Notes under the pieces: generated by a model
Seen by the model: the letters and a program-made list of their open reading frames with translations, nothing else
Told to the model about the DNA's origin: nothing
Databases searched by the model: none
Part shown: in pieces, positions 29,689-38,228 of the stretch
How the letters are laid out: every line of letters starts with the position of its first letter
Position numbering within the stretch: position 1 is the stretch's first letter
From: Actinomycetales bacterium
GTDB taxonomy: Bacteria > Actinomycetota > Actinomycetes > Actinomycetales > Actinomycetaceae
Assembly (NCBI GenBank): GCA_015655375.1
Contig: JAATFD010000024.1
Location: forward strand, 37,910-101,909
Direction: 5' to 3'
Length of the DNA stretch: 64,000 nt
Translations under genes and position numbers: made by a program

Positions 29689-31284
29689 CTACCGGAGCGC
29701 TCCCGTGACGGATTGCGCGGCGCCTAGGACGTCCCCGTTGGAGACGGCTGCAGCGCTGGCTTCGATCTGAGGGGAGAGCCATTCGTCGGGTCCGGGCTCG
29801 GGTGCGAAGGTGCGCACGAGGTCGTGGACGGCGTGGGTGGCTGGGGCGGCCTCGAGGGGCGCCCGGAGGTCTTGGGCACGTGACGCAGCAAGGATCTCGA
29901 TGCCGAGGACGTGCATGAGTCCGTCGACGGAACGGCGAAGCTTGCGGGCTCCTGCCCACCCCATCGAGACGTGATCCTCCTGCATCGCGGAGGACGGAAT
30001 CGAATCGACGGAAGCGGGGACCGCCAACCGCTTGAGTTCGGAAACGATGCCTGCTGCCGTGTACTGGGCGATCATCAGGCCGGAGTCGACACCGGGGTCG
30101 TAGGCGAGGAAAGGCGGGAGTCCATCATTGCGGGAGGGATCCAAGAACCGGTCGAGCCGGCGTTCGGAGATGGAAGCGACGTCTGCGGTGACGATGGCGA
30201 GAAAGTCGAGGACGTAGGCGATAGGGGCGCCATGGAAGTTGCCGTTGGACTCGACTCGCCCGTCGTCGGTGATCACGGGGTTGTCGATGGCGGAGGCGAG
30301 CTCCCGTTCGGCAACCTCTCGGGCGTGGGCGAGGGTGTCGCGCGCACCCCCGTGGACCTGGGGAGAGCACCGCAGGGAGTAGGCATCCTGGACGCGCGTG
30401 CAGGCGTGCGGATCGCGATGGCTCGCCATGATGCCCGAGTCGGTCAGCAGGGCGACCAGGTTCGCAGCGGAGTCGGCCTGCCCGGGGTGGGGGCGCAGGG
30501 CCTGGAGATCGGCGGCGAAGACGGCGTCGGTCCCCAGCAGTGACTCGACGCTCATGGCGGCGGCGATGTCGGCGCTGCGCAGAGCCGTCTCCAGGTCGTG
30601 GATGGCCAGGCAGAGCTGGCCGAGCATCCCGTCGGTCCCGTTGAGCAGGGCGAGGCCCTCCTTCTCGACGAGGGCGGTCGGCGGGATGCCCGCCGCCTCG
30701 AGGGCCTGCGCGGAGGGCATCAGCTCTCCCGACGCGTCGCGGACCTCTCCTTCTCCCATCAGTGCCAGAGCGCAGTGTGCCAGGGGAGCGAGGTCGCCGG
30801 AGCATCCCAGCGACCCGTATTCGCGCACCACGGGAGCGATACCTGCGTTGAGCATCGCGGTGTAGCGCCGGGCGGTCTCCGGACGCACACCAGTGTGCCC
30901 GGTGGCAAGCGTCGACAGGCGCAGGAGCATCAGGGCGCGGACCACCTCGCGCTCAACCTCGGCACCCGTTCCGGCGGCGTGGGAACGGACGAGGGAACGC
31001 TGGAGCTGGGCGCGCCTGTCGACCGGGATGTGCCGGGTGGCCAGAGCGCCGAAACCGGTGGAGACCCCATAGTGGGGCACCGTGTCGTCGGCCAGAGCGT
31101 TGATCACCTCCGCGCCGTGTGCGAGCGACGCCAGCGCCTCGGCGGTCAGCTCGACGGGCGATCCATAGCGGGCGACCGCAACGACCTCGTCAATGGATAG
31201 CGGGCCCGTGCCGAGGTGGACGGGTGAGCCCGACGCAGGGTCGGGGGTCGCGGAGGGCGTCTGGGGAGAGCCGAGGTTCGTCAT
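29689..31284 (-). CDS. hutH: Histidine ammonia-lyase
   Basis: HYGVSTGFGALATRHIP, GSLGCSGDLAPLAHCALALMGEG (MIO triad region), QDAYSLRCSPQVHG, MQEDHVSMGW. Confidence 0.95.
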   Translation of the reverse strand: MTNLGSPQTPSATPDPASGSPVHLGTGPLSIDEVVAVARYGSPVELTAEALASLAHGAEVINALADDTVPHYGVSTGFGALATRHIPVDRRAQLQRSLVRSHAAGTGAEVEREVVRALMLLRLSTLATGHTGVRPETARRYTAMLNAGIAPVVREYGSLGCSGDLAPLAHCALALMGEGEVRDASGELMPSAQALEAAGIPPTALVEKEGLALLNGTDGMLGQLCLAIHDLETALRSADIAAAMSVESLLGTDAVFAADLQALRPHPGQADSAANLVALLTDSGIMASHRDPHACTRVQDAYSLRCSPQVHGGARDTLAHAREVAERELASAIDNPVITDDGRVESNGNFHGAPIAYVLDFLAIVTADVASISERRLDRFLDPSRNDGLPPFLAYDPGVDSGLMIAQYTAAGIVSELKRLAVPASVDSIPSSAMQEDHVSMGWAGARKLRRSVDGLMHVLGIEILAASRAQDLRAPLEAAPATHAVHDLVRTFAPEPGPDEWLSPQIEASAAAVSNGDVLGAAQSVTGALR

Positions 31285-31440
31285 GCCGTCATACCTGTCT
31301 GTCGGGGGTTGTGCGAGGCGTCTGTCGCGGAACGGTCTCGTGAGTCGGATCGAGCCTTCACAGTTGTGCGTTCGATGGTGATGCCCATGGCGATGTTAGA
31401 CCACATGTTGGACATTTCTTTGCTATTTTATGGTACCAGT

Positions 31441-31457
31441 CTTCCATTGTGTGGAAG
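31441..31457. promoter_or_regulatory. Inverted repeat CTTCCA-ttgtg-TGGAAG upstream of opuCA-like gene
   Basis: 6-5-6 perfect dyad conserved in the duplicate at 25482-25498. Confidence 0.5.
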
Positions 31458-31492
31458 CCCGATGATTCTACGAGCCCATTCAGGAGGCACCA

Positions 31493-32569
31493 ATGATCGA
31501 GTTCCGCCATGTGGGCAAGAAGTATCCCGACGGGACGGTGGCAATCGAGGACCTGTCATTCGACGTGGCCCAGGGCAAGATCACCGTTCTCGTCGGCCCC
31601 TCCGGGTGTGGGAAGACCACTTCTCTGCGGATGATCAACAGGCTGGTCGAACCGACCTCCGGCGGGGTCTACATCGATGGGCGTGACGTCCAACGGGAGG
31701 ATCCCCAGGAGTTGCGCCGCTCCATCGGGTATGTCATCCAGGACGGGGGCCTCTTCCCCCATCGGACGGTTGCAGACAACGTGAGCGCCGTTCCCGTGCT
31801 CTGCGGGGTCAAGAAGAAGACCGCTCGCCGAGCCGCCCTCGACCTGCTCGACACTGTGGGCCTGGACCGATCCTTTGCGTCGAGGTACCCCTGGCAGCTC
31901 TCCGGCGGTCAGCAGCAACGCGTCGGGATCGCCCGCGCCCTTGCCGCCGACCCGCCCTACCTCTTGATGGACGAACCGTTCTCTGCGCTTGACCCGGTTG
32001 TGCGTGGGCAGCTGCAGGACCAGCTTCTCGCGATCCAGGCGGAGTTCGCCAAGACGATCGTCCTGGTCACGCACAACGTCGGGGAGGCCCTCAAACTGGG
32101 TGACCAGATCGTCATTCTCGACACCGGCGGCACGCTCATGGAGTGCGGAAGCCCGGAGCACATCATCGCCGAGCCGTCGAGTGCCTTTGTCGCGGGATTC
32201 CTGGGGGCGTCTCGTGGATACGAATCGCTGGGATTCGTCGGCGGGGACACGATCGATCCCCGACCTGTGGATCCGGTCCATCTCGGCGAGACGCTCGCGA
32301 CGGGGGCTTCCGGGTGGGTGCTCGTCGTGGACGACAAGGGCGCCTTCCTCGGATGGTTCGATGCCGCGAAGGGTCCCGCGGTCACCCGCGATGCGATCAA
32401 CTGGTCGTGTGCGCCGGCGCTGCGAACCTCCACGCTCAAGGACCACATGGATTCCGTGCTGTCGAGTCCGGCACGACTCGGCGTCGTCACCGACGAGCAG
32501 AGTCGGGTCATTGGGGTCATCGGCCTGCAGGATGTTCTGTCCGCTCTCGACCCGACTGTCAGGGGGTGA
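31493..32569 (+). CDS. Quaternary-amine-type (OpuCA/ProV family) ABC transporter ATP-binding protein with CBS-like C-terminus
   Basis: MIEFRHVGKKYPDGTVAIEDLSFDVAQGKITVLVGPSGCGKTTSLRMINRLVEPTSG; LSGGQQQRVGIARALAADPPYLLMDEPFSALDP. Confidence 0.93.
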   Translation: MIEFRHVGKKYPDGTVAIEDLSFDVAQGKITVLVGPSGCGKTTSLRMINRLVEPTSGGVYIDGRDVQREDPQELRRSIGYVIQDGGLFPHRTVADNVSAVPVLCGVKKKTARRAALDLLDTVGLDRSFASRYPWQLSGGQQQRVGIARALAADPPYLLMDEPFSALDPVVRGQLQDQLLAIQAEFAKTIVLVTHNVGEALKLGDQIVILDTGGTLMECGSPEHIIAEPSSAFVAGFLGASRGYESLGFVGGDTIDPRPVDPVHLGETLATGASGWVLVVDDKGAFLGWFDAAKGPAVTRDAINWSCAPALRTSTLKDHMDSVLSSPARLGVVTDEQSRVIGVIGLQDVLSALDPTVRG

Positions 32570-32574
32570 CCGCG

Positions 32575-33222
32575 ATGGACCTCGAGTGGATTCCGCGCAA
32601 CGCGACGATGATCCTTCATCTTCTGGCCACCCACATCTGGCTGACGATCATCCCGACGGCGATCGGCTTGGCCGTCTCGGTCCCACTGGGACGCATTGCG
32701 GCCAAGCATTCCAGGCTCTACGTGCCCATCGTCCAGACGACGAGTCTGTTCTACACGATTCCATCGCTCGCGCTCTTCGTCCTTCTTCCCAAGATCCTGG
32801 GCACCCGGATCCTGGACCCAGTCAACGTCGTGGTCGCGCTGACGATCTACACGGTCGCCCTCCTGGTGCGCAATGTCGCCGATGCGCTGATCTCGGTCCC
32901 GTCGAACACTCGGCAGGCAGCTCAGGCCATGGGGTATTCCTCCGGTCAACTGTTCTGGCACGTGGAGCTTCCCATGTGCATCCCGGCCCTGATCTCGGGC
33001 TTGCGGGTCGTGGTGGTGTCCAACGTCTCGATCGTCACCATGGCGGCGCTCATCGGCGTCGATCAGCTCGGCTCCCTGTTCACACTCGGATTCACGCGGC
33101 GGCTGTACCTGCCGATCATCGTGGGTCTGATCGTGTGTCTGTTCCTCGCCGTCGTCCTCGATCGCCTGCTCGACGTCCTCGGGCGGGTTCTCAGTCCCTG
33201 GCAGCGGAAGGGAGCGATGTGA
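32575..33222 (+). CDS. OpuCB/ProW-type ABC transporter permease
   Basis: HIWLTIIPTAIGLAVSVPLGRIAAKHSRLYVPIVQTTSLFYTIPSLALFVLLPKILG. Confidence 0.9.
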   Translation: MDLEWIPRNATMILHLLATHIWLTIIPTAIGLAVSVPLGRIAAKHSRLYVPIVQTTSLFYTIPSLALFVLLPKILGTRILDPVNVVVALTIYTVALLVRNVADALISVPSNTRQAAQAMGYSSGQLFWHVELPMCIPALISGLRVVVVSNVSIVTMAALIGVDQLGSLFTLGFTRRLYLPIIVGLIVCLFLAVVLDRLLDVLGRVLSPWQRKGAM

Positions 33223-33932
33223 TGTCAGTCCTGGATTGGCTCGTCGATCCGTCGAACTGGAGCGGACAGGGCTCGATCCCCGTCCAATTCGGATATCACC
33301 TGCTCTATTCCGTCGTCGCGTTGGCTCTCGCGCTCGCCATCGCCTTCCCCGTCGGCATCCTCGTCGGGCACACGGGCCGGGGCGCTGGGTGGGCGCTGGG
33401 GCTCGCCAACGCGATGCGTGCGCTGCCCACACTCGGCTTCCTGATCCTCATGGTCCTGGTGATGGCGCCGCGGATCCACTCCGGCCTCGCGTTCGTGGTC
33501 CCCTCCGTCATCGTCTTGGTCCTGCTCGCCGTCCCGCCGATCCTGTCGGCAACCGTCAGCGGGATCCGGAGCATCGACCACGGAGTCATCGATGCGGCGC
33601 GCGGAATCGGGTATTCCGAGGCGCAGATCGTCCGCCGCGTCGAGATTCCCTGTTCGTTTCCCTCGCTCCTGGCCGGAGTCCGTTCGGCAACATTGCAGGT
33701 GGTCGCCACCGCGACGATCACCGCGTACGTGTCGCTCCAAGGCCTAGGCCGGTTCATCATCGACGGACGTGCCGCCGGTGACTACACGCAGATGGCGGGG
33801 GGCGCCGTTCTCGTGGCGCTGCTGGCCATCCTCCTGGAGGAGGTCTTCCGCCATTCCTCACGCTTCCTCGTGTCTCCCGGGCTCAACCGAACCCCTGCCC
33901 GACGCATGAGCTCCCGTCGTCCTCAGATGTGA
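33222..33932 (+). CDS. OpuCD/ProW-type ABC transporter permease
   Basis: GYHLLYSVVALALALAIAFPVGILVGHTGRG...MRALPTLGFLILMVL; 1-nt overlap with previous gene. Confidence 0.9.
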   Translation: MSVLDWLVDPSNWSGQGSIPVQFGYHLLYSVVALALALAIAFPVGILVGHTGRGAGWALGLANAMRALPTLGFLILMVLVMAPRIHSGLAFVVPSVIVLVLLAVPPILSATVSGIRSIDHGVIDAARGIGYSEAQIVRRVEIPCSFPSLLAGVRSATLQVVATATITAYVSLQGLGRFIIDGRAAGDYTQMAGGAVLVALLAILLEEVFRHSSRFLVSPGLNRTPARRMSSRRPQM

Positions 33933-33944
33933 AAGGTTTCTGAT

Positions 33945-34862
33945 ATGCGCGCCATCAGGACCGCTGCCACGCTCGCCCTCGTCGCGAGCACGTCCCTCGC
34001 AGTCACCGCCTGCTCGTCCTCCGATCCCCTGTCCACGGCTTCGTCAGACACCGACTCCGAGGCCCCGTCCTCGATCACCATCGGTTCGGCTGACTTCGCC
34101 GAAAGCCAGCTCATCGCACAGATCTATTCCCTGGGACTGCAGAAGGCCGGCGTCGAGGTCGACGAGAAGTTCAACATTGGCAGTCGCGAGGTCTACATGC
34201 AGGCTCTCCAGGATGGGTCAATCGACCTCGTGCCCGAATACTCGGGATCGTTGTTGACCTTCCTCGACAAATCGGCATCCGCTTCGGACACGCAGAGCGT
34301 CCTGGACCAACTCGGCTCCGTCCTTCCCGACGGCTTTTCCTTGCTCGACGCGGCGCCTGCGGAAGATCGCGACGCGATCGCGGTAACCAAGAAGTTCGCC
34401 GATGACAATTCGGTGACCTCGATCTCTGACCTCCTTCCGTTGGCGTCCTCGATCAGTCTGGGCGGCCCCTCGGAGTGGAAAGAACGCCACGACGGCCTGC
34501 TCGGGTTGCAGGAGGTCTACGGCCTGCAGTTCAAGCAGTTTGAGACCCTCGATGCGGGTGGGCCCCTGACCCTGTCGGCGCTGTCCGGAGGTCAGATCCA
34601 GGCCGGTGACATGTTCACGTCGGATCCCTCGATCGAGGACAATGGGCTGGTCGCGCTGAGCGATGACAAGAACCTGTTCCCAGCGGCGAATGTCGTCCCG
34701 GTGATTCGCGAGTCTGCGGCCACTGACACGGTCTCTCAGGCCCTCAACGCCATCTCGGCCAAGTTGACGACTGAAGAACTCGTCGTGATGAACCGGAAGG
34801 TCAACGCCGGCGACGACATCACGTTCGTGGCGCAGGACTGGCTCGACGACCAGGGGCTGTGA
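33945..34862 (+). CDS. OpuAC/OpuCC-type ABC transporter substrate-binding lipoprotein
   Basis: VTACSSSD lipobox; ITIGSADFAESQLIAQIYSLGLQKAGVEVDEKFNIGSREVYMQALQDGSIDLVPEYSGSLL. Confidence 0.93.
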   Translation: MRAIRTAATLALVASTSLAVTACSSSDPLSTASSDTDSEAPSSITIGSADFAESQLIAQIYSLGLQKAGVEVDEKFNIGSREVYMQALQDGSIDLVPEYSGSLLTFLDKSASASDTQSVLDQLGSVLPDGFSLLDAAPAEDRDAIAVTKKFADDNSVTSISDLLPLASSISLGGPSEWKERHDGLLGLQEVYGLQFKQFETLDAGGPLTLSALSGGQIQAGDMFTSDPSIEDNGLVALSDDKNLFPAANVVPVIRESAATDTVSQALNAISAKLTTEELVVMNRKVNAGDDITFVAQDWLDDQGL

Positions 34863-34918
34863 GGGCCACTGGTGGGGCATCGACGTGCGAAGGCGAGCAG
34901 GGGAAGGAAGCACGACTC

Positions 34919-35632
34919 ATGACAGAATCCAGTTCGACGAGCCAGACGCGGTCCGTGGACCGCGCGCTCGATCTGCTGACAATCGTGTGCGAGAGCGGCG
35001 GGGTCTCCCTCAGCGAGTGCGCCAGGGGCGCGGGCCTGCCCCTGAGCTCGACGCAGCGCCTTCTTCAGTCCTTGGTCTCGGGCCAGTTCATCACCCGGGA
35101 CCGCGAGGGTCTGTTCCGGCCGGGCTTCCTCATGATGAAGCTGGGGGCGGCGAGCCTGAGTCAGGACAACCTGATCTGGGTCGCGTCGCGTCACATGCGC
35201 GAACTGGTCCGACGCACCGGAGAATCGGTGTACCTGGCCGTGGAGGGAACCGCGCAATACGGGCTCTACATCCACGTCATCGAGGGAACGCATTCGATCC
35301 GGCACGCCAACTGGGTCGGACGCACTGTTCCGCTGGCGGGATCGGCCGTTGGCCATGCCTTGCTCGGAAAGGTTCCACCCGGCGACTTCACGTCGATCGA
35401 TGCGGTGGTCGAACCGGATGTCACGGCGATTGCAGCCGGGATTTACCGAGGCGAACACGTATGGGCCGCACTGAACCTGCTGGTGCCGAGCTATCGCATG
35501 AATCCCGAGAAAGTGACGAAGTTCGGCTCGGCCCTCGCCGAGGCCGCCCAGGCGATCTCAGCGAACTTCTCCGGGGCCACCACGACCCCACACGGCCCCG
35601 ACGCCGTGTCGACAGACAGCGAGGAACTGTGA
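34919..35632 (+). CDS. IclR family transcriptional regulator
   Basis: VDRALDLLTIVCESGGVSLSECARGAGLPLSSTQRLLQSLVSGQFITRD. Confidence 0.9.
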   Translation: MTESSSTSQTRSVDRALDLLTIVCESGGVSLSECARGAGLPLSSTQRLLQSLVSGQFITRDREGLFRPGFLMMKLGAASLSQDNLIWVASRHMRELVRRTGESVYLAVEGTAQYGLYIHVIEGTHSIRHANWVGRTVPLAGSAVGHALLGKVPPGDFTSIDAVVEPDVTAIAAGIYRGEHVWAALNLLVPSYRMNPEKVTKFGSALAEAAQAISANFSGATTTPHGPDAVSTDSEEL

Positions 35633-36903
35633 ACACCACTGAACAAGTGACGCTTCCACCCTTTTGGCAGGGCGCGTCGATTCCGACGGGCGAGGACGCG
35701 GAGATCGCGGAAGAGCTGTGTCGGATGTTCATCCAGATCGAGGCGATCGGCGGACCCGGCAAAGACCGGACCCAGGGGTACCACCGTTCGGCGTGGACTC
35801 CGGAGGACCTGCGCCTGCGCGCCTGGTTCGCCGCGGAGGCCGGCGCACGCGGCCTGAAGGTCGTCGTCGATCGTGCGGGAAACCAATGGGCCTGGTGGGG
35901 GGAGCCCCGGATCGACGCCCCGGGCATCTCGACGGGATCCCATCTGGACTCGGTTCCCGCAGGCGGCGCCTTCGACGGTCCGCTCGGAGTGCTGTCTGCC
36001 TTCGCCGCGCTCGGATGGATGCACCGTCACGCCATCAGTGTCCGCCGGCCCCTCGCCATCGTGAACTTCTCCGACGAGGAGGGCGCGCGCTTCGGGATCG
36101 CCTGCATCGGTTCGCGCGCCATCACGGATGCCATCTCGGCCTCCACGATCCTGGAGCTCGAAGACTCCGATGGCACGTCGCAGCGAGAGGCCTTGAGCGC
36201 AGCGGGGATCCCAACCGCCGACTACGGACGGGATCCGCAGGCGCTGGCCCTCACGTCGGCACATCTCGAGCTCCATGTCGAACAAGGACGATTTTTGGCG
36301 GACCGGGATCTGCCGGTGGGCGTTGCGACGCTCATCTGGCCACACGGGCGATGGCGCATCGACGTCGAGGGCGTGGCCAACCACGCCGGCACCACACCGA
36401 TGGAGGGGCGTCGGGACGCCCTCGTCGCGGCAACACGGGTCATCGACACCGTCAATCGATCGGCGACCATCCACCATGCGCGTGGCACCGTGGGCCGGAT
36501 TCGCGTGGAACCCGGCGGCACGAACGTCATTCCATCCGCCGTCACGCTCTGGGTCGACGTTCGCGCCGAGGACGATGCGACTCTGGAGGCGATTCTCGCC
36601 GATCTGGACGAATGGTCCCCGGTCTGCGAGTCTCGGACACCGGCCACCCACTTCGACGCGACCGTGCGAACGGACGTCTCGTCCGCGCTGGAGGCCGAGG
36701 GGATTCCGACCACCCCCATGGCAACGGCAGCCGGCCACGACGCGGGCATCCTGCAGGATGCTGGGGTTCCGGCGGGCATGGTCTTCGTCCGCAACTCCAA
36801 CGGCTTCTCCCACACTCCCCAGGAGCACGCCACGCTGGACGACTGCGTGGCAGGAGTCCATGCTCTGGTCGCCGCGTTGAACGCATTGGGGGATCGGCCA
36901 TGA
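35629..36903 (+). CDS. Allantoate amidohydrolase / N-carbamoyl-L-amino acid hydrolase family protein (M20), candidate N-formylglutamate deformylase
   Basis: GSHLDSVPAGGAFDGPLGVL, NFSDEEGARFGIACIGSRAI, HLELHVEQGRFLAD, ATAAGHDAGIL; GTG start overlapping iclR stop. Confidence 0.88.
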   Translation: MNTTEQVTLPPFWQGASIPTGEDAEIAEELCRMFIQIEAIGGPGKDRTQGYHRSAWTPEDLRLRAWFAAEAGARGLKVVVDRAGNQWAWWGEPRIDAPGISTGSHLDSVPAGGAFDGPLGVLSAFAALGWMHRHAISVRRPLAIVNFSDEEGARFGIACIGSRAITDAISASTILELEDSDGTSQREALSAAGIPTADYGRDPQALALTSAHLELHVEQGRFLADRDLPVGVATLIWPHGRWRIDVEGVANHAGTTPMEGRRDALVAATRVIDTVNRSATIHHARGTVGRIRVEPGGTNVIPSAVTLWVDVRAEDDATLEAILADLDEWSPVCESRTPATHFDATVRTDVSSALEAEGIPTTPMATAAGHDAGILQDAGVPAGMVFVRNSNGFSHTPQEHATLDDCVAGVHALVAALNALGDRP

Positions 36904-38228
36904 CGACGATGTGGTGCGAGCACGGGTGGCTCGAGGACGGGCCCGTCTGGGGGGTGCGTCTGGAGACGGACGGATCCACGATCACCGCCTGCGAGACGGG
37001 CGTTGCGCCGAGCGAGGGAGACCGGATCCTCGACGGACTGGTCATCCCGGGAATGGCCGACTGCCACTCCCATACCTTCCACCGCGCACTGCGGGGCGCC
37101 CGCGAGACCGGCAGCACCTTCTGGTCGTGGCGCTCGACGATGTACAAGATCGCCGGGTCGCTGACCCCGGAGTCGTATTACGACTACGCCCGCGGCGTGT
37201 ATGCGGAGATGCTCGCGGCCGGTTATACGTGTTTGGGCGAGTTCCATTACGTGCACCATCAGAGCGACGGGACCCCCTACGTTGACCCCCACGCCATGGA
37301 CGAGGCGCTGATCGCTGCCGCCGAAGACACGGGGATCCGGCTCACGCTTCTCGACACCCTCTATCTGTCGTCGGGCTTCGGCTCGCCCCTCCAGGCCGAG
37401 CAGCTCCGCTTCGGAGATGCCTCGGTGGAGGAGTGGATCCGCCGCGTCGACGCCCTGGGCGATGCGATCTCCCTGCACCCGCATGCTCGCCTGGGCGCCG
37501 CGATCCATTCAGTTCGGGCGGTTGGTCCCGACGATGCGGCTCGCGTGGCGCGCTGGGCTGTCGAGGCGGGCGCACCCCTGCACGTCCATGTCTCCGAGCA
37601 GGTCAAGGAGAACACCGACTGCGAGCGGGTCTTCGGGATGACGCCGACGCGCCTCCTAGGCGAGGCTGGCGTCTGGGAGGCCAATGCCACGGCCGTCCAC
37701 GCAACTCATCTGAGCGATGCCGACATCGCCGAACTCGGCCGACATGCCGTCACGGTTTGTCTGTGCCCGACGACCGAGGCCGACCTTGGCGACGGAATCG
37801 GCCCTGCGCGGGCGCTGCGGGATGCGGGTGCAGCGCTCAGCCTCGGCAGCGACGAGAACGTCGTCATCGATCCCTTCGAGGAGATCCAGTCCCTGGAGCG
37901 CGGCGAGCGTCTGACATCCCAGAGCCGCGAGGTGTTCGGCGCAAACGATCTGATGAGGGCGCTGTGCTCCGACGGATACCGGAGCCTTGGATGGTCAGGG
38001 GGCGCCCTCGAAGTAGGGGCTCCCGTGGACCTCGTCCAACTCGACCTCGGATCCACGCGACTGGCAGGTGTCGACCTCGCTCGGGTTCCGCTGCACGCTC
38101 GGTCCGAGGACGTCCGGCGCGTCTGGGTCGATGGACGCGAAGTGGTCTGCGAGGGCCGACACCGCACGGTGGATTCACGAGAGCCCCTGGAGCGGTTGGG
38201 GCGCCAACTGAGAGCGAGCACACGATGA
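36900..38228 (+). CDS. hutF: Formimidoylglutamate deiminase
   Basis: IPGMADCHSHTFHRALRGARETGSTFWSWR, EFHYVHHQ, HVSEQVKENTDCERVFG, LGSDENVVIDPFEEIQSLE. Confidence 0.92.
   Translation: MTTMWCEHGWLEDGPVWGVRLETDGSTITACETGVAPSEGDRILDGLVIPGMADCHSHTFHRALRGARETGSTFWSWRSTMYKIAGSLTPESYYDYARGVYAEMLAAGYTCLGEFHYVHHQSDGTPYVDPHAMDEALIAAAEDTGIRLTLLDTLYLSSGFGSPLQAEQLRFGDASVEEWIRRVDALGDAISLHPHARLGAAIHSVRAVGPDDAARVARWAVEAGAPLHVHVSEQVKENTDCERVFGMTPTRLLGEAGVWEANATAVHATHLSDADIAELGRHAVTVCLCPTTEADLGDGIGPARALRDAGAALSLGSDENVVIDPFEEIQSLERGERLTSQSREVFGANDLMRALCSDGYRSLGWSGGALEVGAPVDLVQLDLGSTRLAGVDLARVPLHARSEDVRRVWVDGREVVCEGRHRTVDSREPLERLGRQLRASTR

Noticed and set aside
30700-30850. HutH (29689-31284) having Cys-Ser-Gly instead of Ala-Ser-Gly in the MIO triad
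   Set aside because: The first triad position is known to vary and the Ser-Gly-Asp core is intact, so it is probably a normal histidase
31989-33221. Long N-terminal extension of the second OpuC permease ORF
   Set aside because: Out-of-frame read-through of the upstream ATPase and permease genes; ATG 33222 fits the operon
31957-33432. 491-aa minus-strand ORF opposite opuC permeases
   Set aside because: Antisense shadow ORF with no domain signature
34885-35628. Long N-terminal extension of the carbamoylase-like ORF
   Set aside because: Overlaps the IclR gene in another frame; the GTG at 35629 with stop/start overlap is the plausible start
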